From: Camillea tinctor
Lineage: Eukaryota; Ascomycota; Sordariomycetes; Xylariales; Xylariaceae
Direction of reading: 5' to 3'
Length of the DNA: 64,000 nt
NCBI GenBank assembly: GCA_022578605.1
Contig: MU394097.1
Coordinates: forward strand, 124,001-188,000
Positions within the stretch are counted from its first letter, which is position 1; every line of letters begins with the position of its first letter. Below are positions 54,781-64,000 of this stretch, one piece after another. The position numbers were made by a program, and so were the translations under genes. The notes under the pieces are model-generated. The model made no database searches, was not told the origin of the DNA, and was given only the letters and a program-made list of their open reading frames with translations.

Positions 54781-56433
54781 ATGGATGGAATACCCCAATT
54801 CCTCCTAGCAGCCCCGTACGCTACCGGGTTTGTTTTCTGTCTTTTTATCTACTTTGCCCTGTATCCTTTCGTGGTGTACCTGAAGGATGCCAAAGGTTAG
54901 TACTTTTGAGTAATATATCCACTCATCATGATTATCGTAGTGAACAAACATGTCTAACTATGAGCAGGCCTACGCAGATTTCCGAACATGAGCACGTTCT
55001 CGGGCATGTCGAATCTCCCATTCATGATGGTAGCCCATACAGGAGCCCGCTCAGCGTATCTAGCCGAAGCCCACAAGAAGGAACCTGTACTTCGAACTGG
55101 ACCAAATACCTTGAGTTTCGGTCGTGTAAAAGCGATTAAGGATATTTACGGCCACGGCACCCCGTGCATCAAGGACCCATCGTACAAGATAACAGCAGGC
55201 TCGCACTACCATCTGGCCGATGTCATTGATAAGCCTGACCATGCAAGAAAGAGAAAGGTTTTGTCCTCTGCATATGCCCTTAAGAATCTGGAGGAGTGGG
55301 AGTTCAAGGTCGCCGACAAGGTCGAAAGGATGATCACACAATTCGACCGGAGATGTACAAACCCACTCCCAGCCGGGAGATACCCAGAACCGGAAGAGCT
55401 AAACGTCGATTTTCGAGCGTGGACGAATTTCTTCTCTCTCGATGCTATTGCTGATATCGGTCTTTCTGAGAGACTCGGTCTTCTGGACCAGGGCCACGAT
55501 CGGGTAGAAGCACAGAAGATGGATGGCACCCTCTATGAAGTAAACCTCCGCGAGTGCTTATACCCTGTTGCCCGAAAGCAGTCTCTTCTTGTCTGGAGTT
55601 ACGACCACTACAAGCTCTTGGACAAGCTTTCCAACCTCATTCCATACTACCGTCGTATGACCGAAAAGGGGCAACACTGGGATTCTATTGTTCTGCGGCG
55701 CGCCGCGCTCCGGTTACAGAGATACTATGCCGGTGAAAAGCTCGATGACTTCTTCCAGGCACTCATGGCCGACAAGAACGGCTCGCCGAACAATCTGGAA
55801 TGGGGCGAGATTGTTGCCGAGATCAACATCATGATGAACGCCGGAAGCGTTACGACCGCCATTGCCCTCGCGAACGTACTTTACCAACTACTGAAGAACC
55901 CAGACATGTTACGGCGTCTACAGGAGGAACTTGACACGGCTTTGGAACCCGACGAGGTCGTTGCCCCGTACGAGAAGGTCAAGCATCTCCCATTTCTGCG
56001 TGCCTGTCTAGATGAATCGCTACGTCTATGGCCGCCTACTCCACACGGTCTGCCGAGAATAACGCCTCCGGAAGGCCTGACTGTCATGGGTCAGTACGTC
56101 CCTGGAAACACCACGGTCAGCATTTCAGCGATGGTAGCCCACCGCGACGAGGAGGCTTTCCCACAGGCAGACAAGTTCATACCTGACCGCTGGCTCGGTG
56201 AGAAGGGCAAGGAACTGCAGACCTCGTTTATCACATTCTCGGCCGGAGCGCGGGGTTGCATTGGCCGGAATATCTCGTACCTTGAGCAAGCTGTATTGAT
56301 AGCTTCGGTTGTACATCGTTACGAGTTTGCCTTGGCTAAGGACTTCGAGATGCAGCGGGAGGAGACGATGAACCACATATTGGGACCCATGCCGGTGAAG
56401 GTGTGGAGGAGACAGTTGGCTGTTGATTCTTAG
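54781..56433 (+). CDS. Cytochrome P450 monooxygenase
   Basis: Two exons (54781-54895, 54968-56433) give 526 residues. Exon 1 encodes the N-terminal membrane anchor (FVFCLFIYFALYPFVVYL). P450 landmarks are ExxR at Glu388-Arg391 (DESLRLWPPT), the PERF-like FIPDRW segment and the heme loop FSAGARGCIG with ligand Cys469. The I-helix reads NAGSVTTA: the acidic residue normally before Thr-Thr is Val333. By overall look (GPNTLSFG, GHGTPCIKD, ADVIDKPDHARKRKVLSSAY) it belongs with fungal benzoate-hydroxylase-like and secondary-metabolism P450s, but I cannot name the CYP family or substrate. It is ER-bound. It is divergent from a Zn2Cys6 regulator. Confidence 0.92.
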
Positions 56434-58032
56434 ATAGAGCCGCAAACTGCACGTGTATCAAATAGAAATTTAATGAAATGCCAATGTACCTATTAGTTAT
56501 CCTTCTGAAGTCCCATGTATTATGGTTAGATATACATGATTGGTTGATGTAGCCATGCCATAGATCCTAGGTTGTGTACTTACCCCAGTTGCTCCTTAAA
56601 CCTAGCACTAACGGGATTGGGCATTAATAGGATGAACATCACAGGCTATGGAATACCTACAAGATGTTTTCTCAGATTACTCTATAAAAATAACAATTCA
56701 GGGGTTGTCATGCATATAAGTTCTCTAACCTTCGAGTATCGGAATACTTCAACCCTCAACCAATTCAATGTGGACATCATCCTAGGGTCTAAGACTCTAT
56801 TCACAACCAACCCCCACTCCTCCCCCACAACTATTTTTGATCACTCTCGTGGGGCCCCGTATTTGCTAAACCCCAAGTATCCGTTTACATACCTAGCAGC
56901 CAAGGCAGATTTTCATTCAAATATTCCTGCCACTGTAGTTTAGTGGTACCCTCAAAATTGTAGGCCCGTCATTGGTTGGAAACGAATTCCGATGTTCCAT
57001 TCCTCCCCCATTAGAGGCCATAGCGGGGAAGCTTCTACATGTAACCACGCCAGCCATAGACTTATCGTCAAGTGTTTGGTATGATATATAAAATTCACTG
57101 ATAGGTAAAAGCCGGGTCTGTTAAATTGTCAAGTAAACTCCTGTAAACCCGACAAAATATAGTTCTCTTAATGTTTACTAACCTAGAGTCTTTAGGAAAT
57201 CTCAACGTGTGAATTAGGCTACCTGAGTTGATGTGTGGCAGCACATCCTCAAGTTCAACATGTGATAAAGCTACGTACCGACACCCACCAAGTACCTAGA
57301 ACTACTGGATCATAGCATTGTTGATAGTTCACAGTAAATTTTCATACTAGGAGCTGCGATCAGCAAATTAGCGAATAAACATATATAATTTAAATTACAT
57401 GTGTTTTGAAAAGTTAACAAACAACGTACCTAGGTATGTAGTTGTGATATGTGAGTAGATGCGTCAATAGTCACAACCACTGCGGGGATTGGTTGACGAC
57501 TTGTCTCCACCTTGCCATTGCCATTGCCAAGACTTTCCTCGTAGACCCCAGGGGGAAGGTTTTTGACGAGCGAGCTCTCATAGCTATCAACCACCATGAG
57601 CTACGACATTGGTCAATGGCAAGCGGCATCAGCCACGGGTACCTTTCCCGATCATCAGGGTCGCCAGGACTGCAGTATTGGCATGATTGAGGCAAAAGCT
57701 GCCGTAAAAATGGGGTCTTGTACAGGAACGGTCCTGCGCATCGATGCGCCGGAAGCTTACCGGTCCTTTGCTAGCCGAACTCTACGTAGAAAGGGTATCG
57801 CAAAGAGCTTCACCTGTGACTTCATGACACATGAGTTATGGGGCTCAAAGTCATCTGATCGGTATCCCGGTGGGAATACAATAGTGAGGTGCCGCCGACA
57901 ACGGACGGTGGAAGATGAATATAAACTTGACGAACTCCCCTCATCGAAGGAGAACTTGTATTTGGATGTAAAGTAGTACGTTTCTTAACACGCAGATATT
58001 ACACCACCTATTATCCAACGAAATTACGAAAC
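56434..58032. other. Intergenic region with weak frames
   Basis: A 123-codon frame at 56572-56943 shows no family features. The frame at 57596-57976 is listed separately. The right end is the promoter of the oxidoreductase. Confidence 0.45.
57596..57976 (+). CDS. Hypothetical small protein, 126 residues
   Basis: An uninterrupted frame with a good start context (ACCACCATGAG). It ends 57 bases before the oxidoreductase ATG, which leaves little room for that gene's own promoter. The product is polar and soluble, with an Arg-rich middle (SRTLRRKG) and an acidic C-terminus. No family is recognised. It may be a real small gene, a decayed gene or a chance frame in the oxidoreductase leader. Confidence 0.3.
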   Translation: MSYDIGQWQAASATGTFPDHQGRQDCSIGMIEAKAAVKMGSCTGTVLRIDAPEAYRSFASRTLRRKGIAKSFTCDFMTHELWGSKSSDRYPGGNTIVRCRRQRTVEDEYKLDELPSSKENLYLDVK

Positions 58033-59336
58033 ATGGCTGTTCAGAAGTTAAAGATTGCGGTCGCTGGCCTTGGCCGCATGGGCAAGAGACACGCTTACAA
58101 CTTCGCCCACCGAACCCCTCGCGCAGAGCTTGTTGCTGCTTTCACTCCAGACGAGACTGAGTTGACCTGGGCAAGAGCTAATCTTGAGCCGTATGGCGTA
58201 AAGATATACTCAGATTACGATGAGATGCTCAAGCACACCGGCCTTCAGGCCGTCGTCGTCGCTACCGCGACCAGCGTCCACGCTGAAGAAGCCATCAAGG
58301 CGATAGAAAAGGACTTGCACGTGCTCTGCGAGAAGCCATTGTCGGTTGACTTTGAAAGGGTACGTCGAATCCGCTAAGCGCAAATGCTAGCTTAATGAAG
58401 GAAACGACTAACGCTAGAATCTGAAAATTTAGAGCCGAGAAGTTGTCGAGGCCGCCCGGGCCAAGCCACACCTAAAGGTTATGTGCGGTTTCTCACGTCG
58501 GTTCGACGCCTCATACCGCGACGCCGCCGAGAAGATAGAAGCAGGGACAATTGGTCGCCCTGTTATAGTACGGTCGCAGACATGCGATAAGCACGACAAG
58601 AACGGCTTCTTCATCGCCTACGCCGCGCTCAACGGCGGTTGCTTCGCCGACATGAACAGTAAGAATTTCCCCCAATACACACACGAAGCAGATATAGACT
58701 AGGTGATACTAACGCCATCTACCTCTAGTTCATGACATCGACCTAGCGCTCTGGTTTCTAGGCGAAGACTCGCGGGTGAAATCGGTGTCGGCGGTTGGCG
58801 TGACGGCGGTGCACCCAGAGCTGCAGAACTATGGCGACTGCGACAACGGCGTCGGCGTGGTCGAGTTCTACGGTGGCAAGATCGCGTACTTCTACAACTC
58901 GCGGACCATGGCAGCCGGCCAGGAGGACACCACCGAGGTCATCGGCACCGAGGGCAAGATTGTCGTCAACGGCAACCCGCAGAAGAACCACGTGAACACG
59001 TACACGCCGCGCGGCGTCACGAGGGAGCTGCCCTTCGACTACTGGGGTCGGTTCGAGTATGCGTTCGTGAACGTAAGTTGATGCTTTATCTGGCGCAATG
59101 GTTTTTAGTTTTTCTTGTTTCCTAGGGATGGTCCATACTAATGTGGTGTTTCTTACCTATTGTAGGAGTCGAATGAGTTCACCGAGTGTGTGCTCGAGAA
59201 CAAGAGAGTCCCACTTAAGCTCAACAACGCGCTGATTGCCCTACAAATCGGCCTGTGGATGCAGGAGGCGTTCAACACTGGACTAAAGCTATACTTCGAT
59301 GAGAACGGACGCCGGATAGACAAGCCCAAGCTATAG
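58033..59336 (+). CDS. Gfo/Idh/MocA oxidoreductase, inositol 2-dehydrogenase-like
   Basis: Four exons (58033-58359, 58433-58658, 58729-59072, 59166-59336) give 355 residues, the usual size of IolG-type enzymes. The Rossmann start KIAVAGLGRMGKRHA has Gly12, 14 and 17. CEKPLS holds the family E-K-P with Lys101. The catalytic stretch GGCFADMNIHDIDLALW contains His186. The C-terminal domain ends RVPLKLNNALIALQIGLWMQEAFNTG. IolG oxidises myo-inositol to 2-keto-myo-inositol with NAD, but relatives act on other polyols and sugars. Assignment to inositol rests on similarity and on the myo-inositol-type transporter gene 1.5 kb downstream. It is cytosolic; no signal peptide is seen. Confidence 0.88.
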
Positions 59337-60808
59337 ATGAGAGGGTTCCTTTAGGGGTAGGTGCTTAGTGAGTCTAGTCTATTCATTTCGACAGCTATGA
59401 ATGCAAATGAGAAAAAAATACATCCGATCAAATTTAGTATTACCTGGTCTTAAGCATCCTACCAGTTTTATCGTGCAACCCTTGTCCAATATTCAAGTCT
59501 CCCTCGTAAAATAAAATGCAGTGAAATCTAGTTTCTCCGGTGTAGGAACCTTTCACTATCCTGTATATTCCTATATTTTCTGTGTAGTTCGGAATGCTAC
59601 CTCAAGTTACATGAATACCGAGTTTGCTCTACTTGGCAAGATAACCACGCATGGCCCTGGCATTGGATCCAAGAACACGACCTGAATCTAGTCTATATTC
59701 TACTAATTACCGGAAACAATCGGATATATGTCACGGAAAAGCGGTTATACAGATGGGCTAGTCTATGTGTCTCTTATCACTTAATCGGCTCAACATGAAG
59801 ACCGATGTTATTTACGTCTTGACCAATGCCCATCGAGCAGATCATCTAACCTTTCCGTCTTGAAGACCGAGCATACAACATGCATGAGAACATCCCTGCC
59901 AACCGCAACCGAAAGGTAAAGTGAATCAAGTTCGACCAGTGGCGATGACGGAAATAGGGTATTACGATGTCAACGGTGGATCTGCGTAAGCTTCTAATCC
60001 ATCGCACTTTAGATTCCCCTTTCGATTTCAGGGGAAAGGGGCTCCACATTATATCCGGGGGGTTGTGGGGTAACCTGGGGAATTGCACAGGGACAAAAGG
60101 GGCTCAAGGCAATCTTGCTGTCTTAGTTGTGGAGGTTAGATGCGGGGTAAGACTATAGGGGCAAGTAAATAGCGACAACCAAGTTCCAGAAGTAGAAGAC
60201 TTAATCGAGGATAGCTACAATATGAGCATCCGTGATATTATCCGAGATTATGGAATGAGATGGAAAAGATTTCATTGAGTGAAACTCTCTAGATTGTTAT
60301 TTTTGTGAAAAATCTGTAGTGATTTCTTTGAATACACATTTTAGAGGCTCAAAAGAAGACTTGGGTTAGGTTGGGTAACTATGTAATATAGAACTGAAAC
60401 TATAATCTGGAAACATGTTAAACCTGCAGACGGTATCTCTTCGGCGAACTATTGGTGGATTCCTCACCCCCTGCCCTGAGACCTCACCGTGGTAGATTAT
60501 GTCATTTATGTAGATAATACCCCGTGGGGATGGAATCGGCGAGCCGTAGTTATCTGGGGCATCCTAGTCCTGCCCCGCGTCTGTGGTATGTCGAACTGGA
60601 TATAGAGGCCCATCATCTAGATCCCATATATCCGTGATGCAACCAAAAAGTTAGAATTCCCGCAGTCTCGCCGAAGTTGAGGTGCCGAGATTTCGATATT
60701 TAAGCACGCGTTCCTCGATAGACTTACACGACAGCTTCGAAACTAAGCCTGGCCCTGAATTCTTCAGTTCCTCGGTCTTCTCTGTTCTTTCCCATCATAT
60801 CAAGCATC
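59337..60808. other. Intergenic region between oxidoreductase and transporter
   Basis: No gene is seen; frames are short. The right end, from about 60690 (GATATTTAAGCACGCG), is the transporter core promoter and leader. Confidence 0.55.
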
Positions 60809-62470
60809 ATGAGTCTTTCCAGAATAAAAACCCCCACTGGGGAAGCCCACGTTGGTACTGACCACGTTGAGACTCTCGATGCGTCAGACCCGAAGCTTGA
60901 GACCGGCGGGGATTTCATCGAAGACTCTTCCCCAAGTGCCTACCTTTACACATGTATTATAGCCACGGCCATTGGCGGTATGCTATTTGGCTACGACACG
61001 GGTGTCATTTCTGGCGTGCTTGTTGTCCTGGGATCTGACCTTGATGGCAAGCCACTAGAGAACTGGGAGAAAGAGCTCATCACTGCTCTGTGCGCTGCGG
61101 GTTCTTTGATTGGTGCTATAATTGCAGGTCTTACGGCTGATAGGTTTGGCCGGAAAGCTGTAATTTGGTTTGCATCGGTCCTTTTCACAATAGGGGCACT
61201 CGTACAAGCTACCTCTTACTCAGTTGTTCAAATGTGCATTGGCCGCATCTTAGTTGGTCTGGGCGTTGGATCTGCTTCTATGGTGAGTCTGCGAATAACC
61301 ATCCTACTTTTGTTTCATTTTTGGCTGTTTGTCTAATGTAAGGCGATTTAGATAATACCTGTCTACATCGCCGAAATATCTCCTGCTAAGTATCGCGGTC
61401 GAATGATTTCGATCGACATGGTATTTCTAGGCACCGGTTCCCTCCTTGCGTATGCCTTCGATGCTGCTTTCTACCGTGTGCCACACGGTTGGAGATACAT
61501 GGTAGGGCTTGGGGCTCTTCCATCAATTTTACTCGGGGCGACGCTGTTTTTGTGTCCTGAGTCTCCCCGACAGCTGCTCTCCAAGGGCAAGAGTGAAGAG
61601 TGTTTGAAGACCCTGCAAAGGACGTATCCGAAAGCTAGTGAGAGCCAAATCTCTCAAATGATGCTATCACTTGAAATCGGTGTCGCACAGGCTAGAGCGA
61701 TGAATGAAGAGATGTCAACAACAAAAGCTCTTAAGGAGCTGGTTACCGTCCCGGCATATCGTCGACCTGCTATTGTTGCTTGTGGGCTGTTCCTATTTCA
61801 GCAAATATGCGGCTTCAACACTTTGATGTACTATTCTAGTACCCTTTTTCAGATAATCGGCTTCGATGACCCTATTGCAGTTGGTACTGTTGTTGCTGGT
61901 ACCAACTGGATCTTCACAGTCACCTCGGTATTCCTGATTGATAGAATTGGGAGACGAAGGTTATTACTTTGGACAATGTGGGGTATGCCAGTCTTCCTCA
62001 CTATCGTCGCCGTGGTATTCCAGTATATTCCACTTGATCGAGAGACACTCGAGTTGGAAGAACGGACTACTGGCTGGCCAGCTATGGTAGTGCTGGTATT
62101 CATGATTCTATTCGTCATATCGTACGCTGCTGGTCTCGGCTGTGTGCCATGGCAGGCGAACGAACTACTTCCACTAGAAGTTCGTGCCGTCGGAACTATG
62201 CTTATGAACGCCTTCAACTGGGGCCCTAACATGATCGTTTCATTAACCTTCCTGTCCATGATGCGTGGTATCTCCCCGTCAGGGACATTTGGTTTTTATG
62301 CAGCACTCTCTTTCTTAGGATACGTATTCGTCTTCTTCTTCTACCCCGAAGTAGCCAACATGACTCTTGAAGAAGTCCGCAAAGTTTTCGAGCATGGATT
62401 TGGTGTGCGCTATGCTGAGGATTGGCGAACACAGAGAAAGGCGGGCCTTGCCACCCACCGTATCCAATGA
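60809..62470 (+). CDS. MFS sugar transporter, myo-inositol type (ITR-like)
   Basis: Two exons (60809-61282 and 61352-62470) give 530 residues. The intron has GTGAGT and TTTAG. The 12-helix sugar porter signatures are complete: GGMLFGYDTGVISG in helix 1, DRFGRKAV loop, [38 protein letters not shown] at the end of helix 6, QQICGFNTLMYYS in helix 7, DRIGRRRLLL and a PEVANMTLEEV exit after helix 12. The LENWEKELITALCAAGSLIGAI and NTLMYYS stretches are typical of fungal inositol carriers (ITR1/2), which are plasma-membrane proton symporters. A short intracellular N-terminus (~40 residues) precedes helix 1. It is paired with the inositol-dehydrogenase-like gene upstream on the same strand. Confidence 0.92.
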
Positions 62471-62982
62471 TGAAGAAGTACAAGGTTGTCCGCAATCAGA
62501 TGTATGAAGTGGCAACATCTTAGAATTTGTAGTAATTAGAAACAAAAATCCCAAATGTTGTCTGCAAATGCAAATTAGGAAACCAAGTATGACCCAATCA
62601 TAGTATTAAAAAGTCAATAAGTTTCGATTCCCGCATAATTAGTACAACAACCAAGGCATAACTATGAGATATGATGAAACTAATACAGTAATTCATCTTG
62701 TGTATTTACCCGTGTACCCCAGTATTGTAATTACTCCCAGGGAAGAAATACAGAAGTTTTTTTATTCACCCATGTTGGACTCTTTTCAGTCTACCATACA
62801 ATGTTCCTGATTTGTATGCATGCCCTTTTGCAAGCCCTCCATCAAACGGTTCCGTTTGTGTTTCCTATCTAATTGCAATCAACGCACACCAAAACATTGC
62901 AATCTCCATACGCATAGCTATCATATAAACTGCCTACGATATCCTTCAGTAACTCCCCACCGTTAGTGGCCCCTTTGCTTAC
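62471..62982. other. Intergenic region
   Basis: It holds the 3' flank of the transporter and the promoter of the next gene. Nothing further is recognised. Confidence 0.55.
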
Positions 62983-64000
62983 ATGCCTTACCATATAGCT
63001 AGCGCCCCTGTCGGGATTCCGGAGTACGAGACGATTGAGAGCCTACTCGGATTGCCTAACCCTAGCACCAAACACACAAGGGGCATTAAGACACTCCAAG
63101 AGTTGAATGACGAGGAGAAAAGAAATTTCAATCTAATCACTCTTGGTAAACGATGCACCGCTATTCCTGGAGACCCTTATGGGTTATATCCAGCCTGGAG
63201 TGGCAATGTGGCCCATCCCAAGGATCGACGAATCGTAAGGGTTATAGTAACTAAACTTGATGTTTCATAGAGCTGATGCTAACTACATAATATCAGTTTC
63301 AAATCATGTCGCCAATATTCGACCTTCTTATGCAAAACCGAATCTCAGATAATTCGTCGTTGTCAGCAATCCAGACCTTGCTGTCGAAAATACCTGGCGC
63401 CGATATCATCAGTGTAGCCAAGGAATTGGCAGAAAATCAAGTCTTCACGCTCCTCAGAGATACCAACGAGGAAACTGTAGTTGAGTTTCAGATGAAGTCT
63501 ATGTCTATCCGTCTCATGAACACCAAGGATATCGATAAGGATGACAGAGACCCATATAACAAGACTCTCCGGGCAACGGAATCCAGCAAAAAATCTATTG
63601 AGGCTTTCCCTGAGCAGCCAATGGTAGCCCAAGATCAGAAACATGTAATGGCTCTTATAATGAAAGAGGGAAAAGGAGCACTTAATTCCCCTGAAATTAA
63701 TCGCGGCAAGGGCTTTTTCGAAAATCTTCGCTCTCTTGCACAGGAGAAATTCTGGCTCCACATGACCAAGGACGAGCGGTCCAAGTGTCGACAAGAGGCA
63801 AAGTCTGCCCAGGCTGACTTAGAGGATTACCTCCGAATAGTCAATGCGAACTGGTCGCCGTCATGGAACAACGGACGCTATGATGTGGACTACTTTTACC
63901 AGTACCTCAAGGACCAAACGGCTGCAGAAGAAGTCTGGGAGCTAGTCGACGCGGACATCTTTGTCGTGACAGACGCGAAGAACCGCGTTATCTTCGCAAA
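62983..64000 (+). CDS. Hypothetical protein, 3' end outside window
   Basis: Exon 1 62983-63234 and exon 2 from 63297 to the window edge give at least 318 residues. The intron 63235-63296 has GTAAGG, a perfect branch GCTAAC and ATCAG. The product is soluble and polar. Segments such as SLLGLPNPSTKHTRGIK, KSAQADLEDYLRIVNANWSP, YFYQYLKDQTAAEEVWELVDADIFVVTDAKNRVIF suggest a folded enzyme-like domain that continues to the right, and the last segment could be the entry into an oxygenase-like or viral-capsid-unrelated fold that I cannot name. No function is assigned. Codon use is ordinary and the frame is uninterrupted. Confidence 0.72.

Noticed and set aside
56572..56943. 123-codon frame after the P450
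   Set aside because: No family resemblance, weak start context and AT-rich composition; chance frame more likely.
1..64000. CRISPR arrays or bacterial-style operons
   Set aside because: None seen; introns and gene families are fungal throughout.

Overview
The window comes from a filamentous ascomycete, most likely Pezizomycotina. Genes carry short introns (about 45-110 nt) with GTNNGT donors, CTAAC/CTGAC branch sites and YAG acceptors. Families typical of these fungi are present: HET-domain proteins, Zn2Cys6 regulators, RTA1, DHA1 and sugar MFS transporters, and a P450. One AT-rich block looks eroded by repeat-induced point mutation (RIP). I cannot name the species. All gene models were spliced by eye and the exon boundaries are written into each entry.

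Region 1 (1-16 kb) is mostly conserved housekeeping DNA: an HMT1-type ABC transporter cut by the left edge, a small secreted protein with a histidine-rich tail, a ~2.6 kb AT-rich element with long inverted ends, a ribosomal-L1-domain biogenesis factor (Cic1/Utp30 type), palmitoyl-protein thioesterase and a Ctk2-like cyclin. Region 2 (16-27 kb) is sparser: an RTA1 protein next to a Zn2Cys6 regulator, an intron-containing tRNA-Thr(AGU), a short telomere-like tract, a gene-poor stretch and a DHA1 drug/polyamine-type transporter.

Region 3 (25.4-39.7 kb) is a HET island. It holds three intact HET genes (two of them related and pointing towards each other from the two ends), one HET pseudogene with three in-frame stops that all fit CpA-to-TpA change, and an unrecognised multi-pass membrane protein. 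Divergent direct copies of a ~180 bp repeat lie just outside both ends.

Region 4 (40-64 kb) is catabolic and regulatory. A Zn2Cys6 regulator is divergent from proline dehydrogenase, with P5C dehydrogenase downstream, so the two steps from proline to glutamate are together. Two related regulators sit tail to tail; one has no zinc cluster, and the other builds its cluster across 14- and 11-nt micro-exons. The latter is divergent from a P450. An inositol-2-dehydrogenase-like oxidoreductase is followed by a myo-inositol-type MFS transporter. An unidentified gene runs off the right edge.
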